From Canna indica (lineage: Eukaryota > Streptophyta > Magnoliopsida > Zingiberales > Cannaceae): a DNA stretch of 64,000 bases. The stretch is taken from contig CP136891.1 of assembly GCA_034359265.1 (NCBI GenBank), positions 52,964,501-53,028,500 of the forward strand. Direction: 5' to 3'. The translations under genes were made by a program, and so were the position numbers. Under the pieces are notes generated by a model. The model did no database searches and was not told the origin of the DNA. It was given only the letters and a program-made list of their open reading frames with translations. Positions 34,151 through 44,998 of this stretch are shown in pieces. Each line of letters opens with the position of its first letter. The first letter of the stretch is position 1.

Positions 34151-36052
34151 GTTTTTTTTTATTGATGTCAAAAGGGAGCTAGAGAAAATATAGGTAAAAA
34201 GAGAAGAAAATATAAGAAAATCATGCATATAGATAGAGGGAGTTTATTTTCATAGATATGCATGTTGATAGGGGGAGAAATCCCATGGTTGATATCCTTT
34301 ATGCTTAATTGAATATATTTTCTTAAGGATATTTGTCATCATCAAATTAAAAGGGGGAGATTGTTGGCCTAAGATTTTCTACCTTGGTCTTAATCTCGGT
34401 TTTGATGATAACAAACATGGAACTAATATTTCATTGAGAATTAGTTTCAGGTTCCATATCAGTTAGCGCACGACGTCCACGATCGGAAATATCACAGAAA
34501 TCAAAAAATCGGAAGAACGTTGGTCGACGCGCTCGGATTCTTCGGGAAGTTAGAGTTTAGATTTAGGGTGTCTAGCATGTATTGTAAATTCTTATGATGA
34601 TGCAAAGAAACCAAAATACCAAACCCGAACCCCTAAACACAAAAACTCGGAAAATTAGAAAAGAACATGAAATTCAGGAAGCCTAGAGAGCTCCTTGGAG
34701 GACTATATGAGCTAGATATTTTCTTGGCACCAAAAGTGCCGGTAATTGTTCCTTAGGTAAAAACTAGTAAACGAGATATTTTAAAGGATTTTTTGGAATC
34801 CTTTAGCCTAACCATATTTAACTCAGGAGATTATAAAATTTTCGATTTTCGAAAATTTGTACTAGATCCCAAAACTTAGATTTTGATTCTTAAGGATTTA
34901 GATTTTTTAGATTTTTATTGAATCCAAATGAGGAGTAATCCTTATATAACATTTATGTTTTAAAGTTATTAACTGAAAGTTAGTAAATGTTATATAAGTA
35001 GACTTAGCGAAGACAGAACCCAAAAACGAACAAATAAGTAGAAAAACCAGCCTAACCAAGCAGTCTGCCCTGCCCAGGTTCGATCAACCGACTAGTCGAT
35101 CGGCAGACGGAGAAGACATTTTGGTCGACTGACCGATCGACCGAATGATGCCCGTAATGGGAAGTAGGCCTTCGGTCGCTCGATGGTCACTCGGTCGGTC
35201 GACCGACGATCGACTAGCAAGCGACCGGGCGTTGCCAACGGGCAAAAAAATGCCCGTTGACGAGCCTTGGTGTTTGGGGGTTATAAATATCCATCATAAA
35301 CTCATTTCTAGCCTATCATTGATGCTTTCAAGCCTCAAAGTGTGATCCTAAGCATCTCTACAAGCTTACATTGAGCCATCCTTGCAAGAACCCTAGTTTT
35401 GATCTTCACACCTTGATTTAGCCTTCAAGCTTCACCGATTCATCAATTTGAGGCATCAAGAGGACTAGGGAGTTTCTTTTGGAGCTAAGTATTTGTTGTT
35501 TGATTTATTGCACCACTAAGTTGTGTATTTTGTTGGTTATTTCATTGTATTTATCAAGTGTGTAATCCTAGAGTGCTAGGTTGATTGAGTTGGTGGTTGC
35601 CTTGGTGTTAACGCTTAAATCCACCATTGTAAACTTAGTTTACTAGGATTAGTTGAGTTGTCCTTAGGTTGATGTGAGAGAGTGCTCTCGGAAAGAAGGC
35701 GGGATACTTCTGGGTGTGGAAGTGCCTTCGGTTTGAGAGCGAAAACTTTTCGGTGTAAAGTCCTCATTGTAAGGAAACTAATTAATCTAGTTAAACTAGT
35801 TTAGAAATCCTAAGAGGGGTGCTTAGGTAGTAGAGTAGGCATTGGGGCTGAACCACTATAAATAATTGTGTTAGCATTGTTACCTTGTGTTTCTTATTGC
35901 TTATCATTTATATCTTGCTTTCGCTTACTACTCGATTTGTGAATTGCCTGAGTAATCAAGTAAAACGATTAAAACTGGAATTAGACAAAAAGATTTAGAT
36001 AACAGACGATTCACCCCACCCCACCCCCTCTAGTGTGGTCATTTCACCAACA
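34150..36052 (+). repeat. Polypurine tracts and 3' LTR of gag-only element 2
   Basis: Tracts aaagggagctagagaaa, gatagaggga, ataggggga and finally aaaagggggaga precede the LTR start TGTTGGCC at 34362. The LTR is about 1.69 kb, has a TATA-like ggttataaatatcc near 35278 and ends tttcaccaaca at 36052. Confidence 0.85.
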
Positions 36053-37151
36053 CTCAAGAATTAACAACTATTTCTGCAAAAAAGGTTAGAATCGAAGCAA
36101 ACTTGAACACACTTTATATACACCGTTCAATAAAGATGGCAGTTGCATGATAGCATGTTTATATGTCGATGACTTGATTCTAACCGGGAATAATTCATCT
36201 TTGATTGAGAATTTTAAGCTGAAATTGTTTGATGAATTTGGAATAAGTGATCTTGGTAAGCTGAGTTATTTTCTCGGGTTGGAGGTCAAGTAATCAGCAA
36301 CCAGCATAAGTGTTTCTCAACACAAGTATGCTTCAAACTTACTTAAAAGGTTTGGAATGACAAGATGTAATCTTGTATCTACACCTATGACTGTAGGCTT
36401 GAAATTAAGCAATACCATGGATGTTGTAGAGGTTAATGCTTAGGAGTACAGGAGTATTATTTGATACTTAATGTATTTAACAATATCTTATGTTTGCACT
36501 ACGCATTCTATCAAGATACATGCAGAATCCAGTTTCTCATCATATGGAGGCAGCTAAGCATGTGTTACGCTATGTAAAAGAAACTCTTGACTTAGGTCTC
36601 ATTTATCAGAAAGCCTGCGATTTCATTTTAACAGGATACTGTGACTCAGACTGGGCTGGGTCGATTGAAGACCAAAGAAGCACCACAGGTTTTATATTCA
36701 AATGTGGATCAGCAGCTCTGAGTTGGGGTTCTAAGAAATAAGTTTCGAGGGTTTTATCTTCAGCAGAAGCTGAATACGTACCAACTACTACAGCTGCATG
36801 CCACGCCATTTGGCTTCGTAGAATTCTATAAGGGCTGAGTTATAAAGCTGATCAGCCAACTACTATTTGGAGTGATAATCAATCAACTATTCCAATGACC
36901 AAAAATCCTATGTTTCACTCTAGATCCCGACATATTGACACCAGGCATCATTTCATACGGGAATAAGTTAAAGCTGAACTAATTCAACTCAAGTTCTATG
37001 AGAGCTTTAATCAGTTGATATTTTTACAAAAGCTTTACCATCAAAGAAATTTCTTAATTTTTGGAATGAGCTTGTCAAAGCTTTACCATTAGACAAATTT
37101 CTTAATTTTCGGAATGAGCTTGGTTTGAAACTAATTTGAATTAAGGGGGGA
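36053..37151 (+). pseudogene. Ty1/copia reverse transcriptase and RNase H remnant
   Basis: From 36148 the reading is MIACLYVDDLILTGNN, with the catalytic YVDD, then DLGKLSYFLGLEVK and a stop. RNase H follows from about 36520: HMEAAKHVLRYVKETLDLGL, then CDSDWAGSIEDQRSTTGFIF, SSAEAEY and SDNQSTI. Several codons usually Gln or Lys are stops. A 45-base stretch near the end is duplicated in tandem (37031 and 37076). A purine run, ttaagggggga, precedes the LTR at 37152. Its 5' part is missing to the left, where gag-only element 2 lies. Confidence 0.85.
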
Positions 37152-37600
37152 TGTTAGGAGTTGATCCCTAAACTAGTTTGACTTTAGTTTGACTTTCTTA
37201 GAATGATTCCATAAGCTTGGAGATTGTTTCTCTTGTTACTAAGTTGTAATTTTTCTTTTACTGATAAGTGCATCAACTTAACGTTGCATGCATATGTAAG
37301 TTTCCTCTATTATGACCTGAGTAGATTACAAATCTTCAACAACAACAAACTGCCAAGAACTATATCTTTGAGATGTGAAGATGTGTCTTCAAGTTGTTGA
37401 CCAGTTGTTTATGTTGTGGTTTTGTAACCATTCTTTCCTATTGAACTAGTAGTCGCGCACAATGAGCTTCTAGATCTTATTTTCATTGATGATGAATTTC
37501 CATAGCCATGACCCTACTAGAGCTTTGTTGTGATCCTCTTGTTTTAGAACTAATCCACCACTCTCTTTCGAAGTTGCGACAATCTCCCACCTCAACAAAT
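37152..37600 (+). repeat. Probable 3' LTR of the copia remnant
   Basis: TGTTAGGAGTTGATCCC begins directly after the polypurine tract. The far end is uncertain; ccacctcaaca near 37600 is one candidate. From there to 38069 no gene or known repeat was seen. Confidence 0.5.
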
Positions 37601-38069
37601 TCTTGTCATATGGAACAGTCCTATGAAACGAACCAAATTCTTACCTTGTGACAACTTCAAGTTTGATCCTTTGAGACAGTTAAGGATATCAAACTTGGAG
37701 TTGCTGTTGGAATTGGGAGATACTATGTTGGAAAAGAAGAGGGAAAACTAGTGCATAAGTTAGATCGCCTAGGCTACACATAGAAGACAATGGGAATCTA
37801 ATGGAGTACTTGAACACGATCTAAGGGTTTGTAATTGAATTGGCTGAAGTTAGAAAACTATACGAGAATATTGACTTGGTGTAGATATAGATTACAACTT
37901 AAGGTGATCCATTTGATACTTTTACAACTTTTCTTATAACAAACATAATGCAATGACTCAAAATCTATGCAACAAAGAGAATAAGATGACCCCCTTAAAT
38001 GGCGATACGACCTTGCCACAGTATAGCCCCCAACAAAAGTCACCACGGCATCTTTACCTAGTAACTTCT

Positions 38070-38400
38070 TGTTAAAGTTCCACACTACTTGATATTGTGG
38101 TTTAGATAACATTTACATAGATTGATCAATCCTCCCCTCATGAGCTAGCTTTTAGGGTGAAGTTAAGTCCAAGACTGATTTTTTAATATGGTATCAAAAC
38201 CAAACCTATGATTGATATTGGGTCACCCGCATAACTCCATGTTCCAGATGTGGTTGATGTCCAATCTTGGACATGAGGAGGGTGTGTTAAAGTCCCATAT
38301 ATATTGCTTGAGATTGTGGTCTAGAATATAGTCTTTACATAGATTGGGCAATCCTAGCTAGTTTTGGGGTGTAGTTAGATCCAAGACTAATTTGTTAACA
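38070..38400 (+). mobile_element. TRIM-like miniature LTR retrotransposon
   Basis: Two direct repeats of about 116-119 bases (38070-38188 and 38285-38400) both begin TGTTAAAGT, contain tttacatagattg and end in ttttttaata or tttgttaaca. Between them are only about 96 bases: TGGTATCAaaacc, primer-binding-like, at 38189 and a purine-rich gaggagggtg before the second repeat. Size and layout are those of terminal-repeat retrotransposons in miniature. Flanking bases (CTTCT and CTTTC) are only a weak match for a target duplication. A relative lies at 53365-53575. Confidence 0.8.
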
Positions 38401-38784
38401 CTTTCGTCAACGAGGAAAAAGGACATGGCATGTCAATTAGAACCTCCAAAACAGGTATGACATATTTATACCAATTAATTATCTGTAGGAAAACTGTGTG
38501 GCATCTTTCCTAATTTGAAAAAAATAGTGATTAAGAACTCCATTAGAAAACTGATCAAGGAACACTTCTATCCAAGTTTCACTCAGTATACACAAACAAC
38601 CTTGTGATGAAATAGGTAAACAAAAAGAATCTCCAACGAGATAAGAAGTGCAGAGTGGCTAGTGGAGACTTGATGTGTTTTGTCAGTCTTCAATCTGTAT
38701 CTCCTCTTTCATTCTTCAAAGTATGCTTCCTATATGCTGCATAACAATTTAAAAGGCTTCAAAAGTTTTGATACTGTAAATTAA

Positions 38785-41602
38785 CTAAGGCTTCCAAGCT
38801 GCAGGTGGTGGTGGTGGAGTTGGAAACATTGGAGGGACTGCAGAGAAGATGGTGTTCTTATCAACACCAGTCTTTACTCCAGATAAAGAAACCAGTGCGG
38901 CAACAAGGCCAGCATTTCCTGCGAGGGTTGGTTCAGTATAATTATAATTTGTTCGAACATCTTTGAACCCATCATGCCTATCAGGACCAGCAACCATGGC
39001 CCCAATAATGGTGTTAGGATTAGGCTTTTTTGAATCCCTCCACTTCCATCCTCCTTTGCAGCTGTACTTGACCCCATTTTTAGGTATCGAAGCTCCCCGG
39101 TGATGAACATGCTTAGGATATCGTTTCCCATATCCCACAAGGTAGCTCATTTTCTGAGGATTGTTTCCCAGAATGTAATTGACCTGTCAACATAGATACT
39201 AATCAGTGCAAGGCGTAATATCTCAAGAGTACAGTGATTAATTTAATCTTGTTGTAAGCATTCTGCTGTTAAGTTAATAAACATCAGAAGATGAGCTATA
39301 CAATTTGAAGGAAGAAACAAATGAAGATTCTTTTCATCTCAAGTTTTTTAATATATGTCAATCTACCTATAAGCTGAAGTATTCATCAGGTGAGTAATGA
39401 TCTATTGATTAACATTCTGAACTTTGGAGTCATACCTGGGTCTTGGCAAAATCACGTAGCACATCTGTCGAGTAGAAATATGGTCCACAATACCACCCTG
39501 GTGTATCTGCAGCATCAAGATAATCAGCATATACTGAGGCAAGGAAAGCTGCATTGACAACATATTGAAGGGGTTGAGGTCTTCCATGGTTGAGTTGTAT
39601 CAGACCACCTGTATGTATTGTTCAAGATTTGAGCAAATTCTCTAAAGTAAAGAAAAGATGTAAAATTAGGATACAGAAGTTGCTGTCAAACCTTTTGTTC
39701 GGTTAAATGACGAAAAATACGGTAAGTATGAGCACATAATATTGCCAGTCTGGTTGTGGAATGTCCTCAGTATTTCTTCATATGGATAACCAGGACTCAA
39801 GAATAGTCTCAACCTACTGAGAAGTACCTGATGTATGATAATGGAGATCCGTATAATCAACTACTGTTAGCATTTTTTAAGAGAAAACACGAAATCAAAA
39901 CCAAAAATTTCGATTTGGTTTTCAGACAGTGTATATTTAAAATCAACTACCAAAATGCTTCTATATCATGTAACTTAAAATCTGATCAGAATACATATGA
40001 GATGATCATACTTGAGATCCAGTAAGCTTGTTGTCCCAGCTGAACACTCCATAATCTGGACCTCCCCAGAAGGCACCTGCATGCTTGGCCAGGCCTGGAG
40101 CAGTAGCAAGTTGAAGGTAGGAGGAATTTCCTGTGGCAAAATACAACCATGCCCCACCCCACACAAACTCATCCCAGTAACTAGTAGAGTTATAGAAAAT
40201 CGAAGGGTCCGAGCCTCCTGGGCTATATCTGCCCCTTTGCTCTCTTCCATACTTGAACAGAGTTTTAGCACCATGAACAAGCTTCTCAGAGTAGGTCTTG
40301 CTGTCCTTGAACACAATTGAAGCTGCAGCCAGTGCAGCGGCCATTTCTGCAGCAAGATCAGAGCAACTGTGGCATTCATAGACCGGACGGGGGTAATCGA
40401 TGTCTTCAGGCCTCATCCAGCAGTAATGGTCATTTGGTTCCGGTCCTTTTGAAGTATCCCCTACTCCAACCTGTTAGTAAAAACAATTCAGAGTATTAAC
40501 TGGATTACATAAGTTACAATTTGAAAGAAGAAGTACTAATACTTCTGACCAATTTCAAATTTCAAACTGAGCTAATACCTGAGCAACAATGCGATCAATA
40601 GTGTCAGCCGAGGAATTGAAGGTCTTGAGGAAGTAGTCAGTGCCCCACTTGATGATTTCTTTGACATGATTAAGCTCCCCAGCTGCCTCATACTTAGCAC
40701 TGTACTCAATCACACTCCAGCTGAGCATTGTCATGGCAAAGGACATGGGGAAGTTGAACTTGATTGCGTCACCGGCATCATAGAATCCTCCCACGAGATT
40801 CTTCCTTATTGCACTGTCGGAGAGGCCATCCTTCATCCCGGAGTTTCCCCTCCAACTCACATTGTTATGCTTTGGCAGAGGGCCAGCTATATAAGAAATT
40901 AAAGACACCAGATCAAAGGGTGAACCAGAATGCATTGTTTGAATTGGATCTGGAGTTTCTTTCTTATCATTCAGATCCAAGAAAGTGTGCAACAACATGA
41001 TAATTAATTAGGGAAATCAGTGAAGTAGTTTCTATTGAAACCCAGATCTAAGAAAAGAAATGGAAGCATTGAAGAAGAAAGATCAAAAGTAAATTCCAAA
41101 TGTTTAAATTGAATATTTGACATTTTAGCAATTAGATCACTGAAAGAAACTGGGAATTAAATATTTGTTTAATCATGGCCATGAAAATTCTAATTGACAA
41201 TTGATTAATAAACTCACAGCGCTGGGCGTTGAAGAACATGAGGGCCTTGTGGAGCGCCTGCGTGTACTCATCTGGCGGCGGCGGCGGGTGATGGCGGTGG
41301 GGCACGGTCTTGATTATAAGCATGATGAGGCCGACGAGCAGGCCGATGCCGAGCGCGGAGCCGACAGTCCAGACGAAGAGCTTGCGGCTGACAACGATGC
41401 ACCCTAGGTCGACGTAGCGCTTCTTCTTCTTGCCGGAAGGATCGCCGGGCGCCGCCAGGAGCCAGCTCTGCTGCGTCTCGTCCAGTTGCCGCGATACCGC
41501 CGCCCGGTCGTACTCCTGCAGATTCCGGCTCCGGTCGTCGTCCGTCGCCGAATCGGCGTTCGATATCTCCAGCGGCCCGCCCCATGGATCGCGCCCGAAC
41601 AT
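38785..41602 (-). CDS. KOR1: KORRIGAN-type membrane endo-1,4-beta-glucanase (GH9)
   Basis: Six exons with GT-AG borders join in frame: 41602-41218, 40886-40579, 40470-40012, 39827-39692, 39608-39436, 39183-38785, giving 619 aa; Arabidopsis KOR1 has 621. The enzyme cleaves beta-1,4-glucan and is needed with cellulose synthase for normal cellulose deposition at the plasma membrane and in Golgi or cell-plate traffic. The cytosolic N-terminus [20 protein letters not shown] is nearly invariant in the family. The known sorting signals are present: LL at residues 48-49 and YVDL at 63-66. One membrane segment lies at about 75-98, followed by a His/Pro linker. The GH9 domain shows DAGD (165-168), [24 protein letters not shown] and the catalytic Glu region [12 protein letters not shown]. 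The Pro-rich C-terminus ([10 protein letters not shown]) is also typical. Start and splice sites agree with family alignment, and no defect was seen. Confidence 0.97.
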
Positions 41603-41666
41603 CTTCTTCTCCTCCTCCTCCTCCCTCTCTGTTTCTCTCTCGCTGTCTTCTCCTCAGTTGAGATCG

Positions 41667-41668
<2 letters not shown>

Positions 41669-41715
<47 letters not shown>
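41669..41715. repeat. (CT)n microsatellite in the KORRIGAN leader
   Basis: About 23 uninterrupted CT dinucleotides, 67-113 bases upstream of the start codon on the minus strand, where they read (GA)n. Such GA runs are frequent in plant 5' leaders and can bind BPC/GAGA-type factors; that role here is inference. Further upstream, 41912-41961 is an (ATT)n microsatellite. Confidence 0.85.
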
Positions 41716-41717
<2 letters not shown>

Positions 41718-42420
41718 AAGGAGAGGAGGAGGAGGGCAGAGGGTGGATGATGAGAAGGATGGTGAAGTGTAGCTTTGAAGGTGAACTCAGTGAAGGTTGG
41801 AGTGTTGCTGTCTTCAAGTTTGAGAGCTCACCAGCATGTGGGCTGAACAAAATCATGTGGACAATTCTTTTCCCAAAAAAAATATAAAGTTAATTGCATC
41901 AACCATTTTATATATTATTATTATTATTATTATTATTAATATTATTATTATTATTATTATTTGTTATTTAAATATTAATAAATATGCATGTTTTCTTTGT
42001 ATTTGTTCTCTTTCATTTCAAGACTCAATAAACAATATCTATTAAATTCATTAGGTGGATCTACTGTTGAGACAAAACCAGGCTGTTGTTGACGTGTGCT
42101 TTGAGTTGTTTAAGATTGGAATTGAGTGTAAAACCGCAAGGAATATTTGAGTAAAACCTAAGTTTCATAAATATCATTAATGTTATTGAGTAAGAAACTA
42201 AGTTAATTAAACTCGTATTGAAAATTTTAATTAATCATGAAACCAATCAAGTACATCAAATAAATAATGTACATAAGTCTTCAAAGAATGCCACACTTGA
42301 AATAGAAGCAACTTTGAACCCAAAATCTTGCCTTGTAATTAATGTTTCCCACGAGAAAGTGACAAGTTTAAGTTGATGAGCAAAAATTCAGTTTGCACAT
42401 CCCTTTCAATCGACCAGTCG

Positions 42421-42780
42421 CACTATAACACATCGTTGGAATTCTGACGATAAATTATAAAGAAATTTTGACGTCGGGGGAAGTAAATATTTGCATTTTG
42501 ACGGCAGTGAATTCGTCGAAAACGCGTGTCAAAAACCCTCCGCTTAATTTTAAATATTGACGTCTATGCAGACGTCAATATTTAAAATTCGACGCCTCCT
42601 ACTGTCAAAAAAAAGGCGTCAATATTTAAATTTCGATGACGTGTACGGTCGAAACGAGACGTCAGTATTCAAAATTGAAGACGATGGCGAAGGCATATTG
42701 ACGCCAACATATTGACGTCTTTGACGTCAATATGTTTAGCATATTGACGCCAGTGAAGGCGTCAATATAGCGTTTTTTTA
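42421..42780. repeat. Left subterminal repeat array of the CACTA element
   Basis: Between 42465 and 42775 the word ttgacgtc or its inverse gacgtcaat occurs many times in both orientations, with spacers such as tatttaaaattcgacgcc. In En/Spm elements such arrays bind the TnpA protein. The right end (49500-49923) uses a partly different word. Confidence 0.75.
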
Positions 42781-43007
42781 TTTTTTTTAAATAAAATTTA
42801 CTCGTAATAAATAATTAATATATTAATTAACTAATTAATTTAAAATTAATCAAATTAGCATCAAAGTTCATAATTTTATTTAATTGGAACAGTAATATAA
42901 AATTTGATCAACATCAACATCAAATTTGATCAACATCTATTTACAACATCTATTTACAAAATTAGAATAATAATTCGTAATTTTATTTGCAAATAAAATT
43001 AAATAAT

Positions 43008-44920
43008 TTAATCTTCATCGTCCATTTCCTCCTGCTCCTCCTCGTCTTCTTGTTCTTCCTCGTCGTCATCTCTATACGGATCAACATCTCTATCTATACA
43101 TTTATATCAATTATAAGCATATAAATTAAAATATTCAGTATGACAATATATAAATTACTTACGGTTTAGAAATTGATCTTTACTTGTACCTTCTCCGAGA
43201 TTAGCCGGCGGTATTTCATGAGGAAGACTTTCAGGAACATACAATCGATCCTGTTAAAAAATATATTTAATTAATTACAATGCTAAAAATATCAACTATA
43301 AATAAATTAAATAAATACATACATAATTAATTGGCGAGGAAAACATATTAGCTTGATTAATAATTGGATTTAGCCCCTGTGACGATGAATTATTAAATTG
43401 ATGTTGAAACCACATCTGCTCCATTCTGTTCAGTCTTTGCTGAACCTCCCTCATCTCAGCATCATGTTTTTGCTGCATTTCTTTCATTGCAGCCTCTTGT
43501 TGCCGTCGAAGCTCGTCATATGTTGCATCGTGGGAAGATGCAACAGAAGATTGTCGATGTTGTTCATAAAATTGACTTGGTGTGACTCCAATCCCTTGTA
43601 GGCGAACTCGAGAATGATGTTCGGGACCAGATATTTCCCGATATACTTGGTTCTCGAGTTGAACTCGCTCTGTTGTTGGATTAGTCTCAAGTCGTTCATT
43701 AAGTGTTCGTTCGGCGGTGGCCTACATTTCAAAAAATAGATTATAAATTTAAAAAATATTAATTTAATTCATTCGTAGATGTGTTATACCATAAATTGAG
43801 CTGCTTCTTCGCGTACATATCCTCGTCCACTTCTACGAAGATGTGTTGTTCTATACACTTCAAGCTCACTGGGCTCTCTATCATGTGCACGCCGCTTCAC
43901 ACAATATAAATAAAAATTAATTATTTAAAAGATATTAAAAATAAAAACAAATAAATTATAAATTATTTACTAAATTACTTACAAAATCAGCACGTCTTTG
44001 AATGTAAGGGGTCGCACCGCTAGTATGTATGCAATCTTGAGTTGCACTTCTTGCCCTTCGACCCCGTTCAGATGCAGCCTGTCATATTTAATTATAATTA
44101 TAAAACAAATATTGCAAGTATCAAAATATAAATTATTACCTGACTAGCCGAAGAATGCCAATAGTCGACCATTCTTATCCATGATTCTCTACTAACATTT
44201 CGTGGTCGACGTGTAAGATTTTCCTCTTTTGACTCTTCAATTTTAAAATATTTTTTTTTTAATATAAGTTTATAATTTTTAAATTTTCTGTCGAATGCTG
44301 CAATAGTAGTGTGAAAAATACGATCCCTGTTCTCAGTAGGGATCAAAAAATATCTCTGCATTTATAAATGATATTAGTTTGACCCCAAAATATATATTTA
44401 ATATATAGTTTCACACAACTAAATAATGCAATCTAACATAAATTCATATAAATTCATAACATACCAATAATTGCTCCCATAATCCATTCTTATATATGGA
44501 AGAAATTTGATTCCAAGGGTCATACGTCAATAGTAAGAATGTAGAATCACGCACTAGTAACCCCATAAAACGTGAGTATAATCTGTGACCGCCATCATGA
44601 CTTTGACCCCAATCAGAAAAATTGACCATAATTAACTGGTTGGGATTAAGTGTATACACAGAAGAAGCTGTAAAATATGAAGACCCTTCATGTTGCATTT
44701 GTGTTGTAGTGTCTGTTTTTAAATGACATCAGAAAACATTAATATAAATTTGATTAAATAAATAATGTTCACATGTATGATGATATAAAAACTAACTCCA
44801 AATGTAGAAATGTCTATGAATTCGTCCTTGTGACGACCCAGGACGATCACTCTCGGGACTAAGCTCACCCTCCTCGCGAGTCTCAGCATCTGAATCTATT
44901 ATTCTTGATCTTGACATCAT
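43008..44920 (-). CDS. TnpA-like accessory protein of the CACTA element
   Basis: Eight exons can be joined in frame at GT-AG borders: 44920-44797, 44712-44465, 44355-44140, 44078-43983, 43894-43790, 43721-43323, 43250-43163, 43093-43008. They give 453 aa without a stop. The N-terminus is charged (MMSRSRIIDSDAETREEGEL). The central part has NFSDWGQSHDGGHRLYSRF and RNVSRESWIRMVDYWHS. It resembles the plant transposase family Pfam PF03004 (Transposase_24), found beside TnpD in En/Spm elements. A coiled-coil stretch (ELRRQQEAAMKEMQQKHDAE) follows, then a very acidic tail ending MDDED. By analogy the protein binds subterminal repeats and assists or regulates transposition. The first ATG could also be the one at 44917. 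Exon borders are by eye. Confidence 0.75.
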
Positions 44921-44998
44921 GTATAATAAAATAATATTATATATTGATAAATGCATAAAGATTAACAAATAATATAAATAATATTGATAAATAATAAG

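Larger units (their letters stand above)
28905..36052 (+). mobile_element. Gag-only Sirevirus-like LTR retrotransposon, copy 2
   Basis: It has the same architecture as the element at 15692, but is diverged and lacks its MITEs. The 5' LTR runs from 28905 (its first ~230 bases are missing, replaced by the CACTA-like end) to 30315. The primer binding site TGGTATCAGAGC is at 30318-30329, gag at 30384-31846, non-coding modules at 31850-34150, polypurine tracts to 34361 and the 3' LTR at 34362-36052. No pol domain is present. The 5' truncation removes any target duplication on the left; CTCAA follows on the right. Confidence 0.8.
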
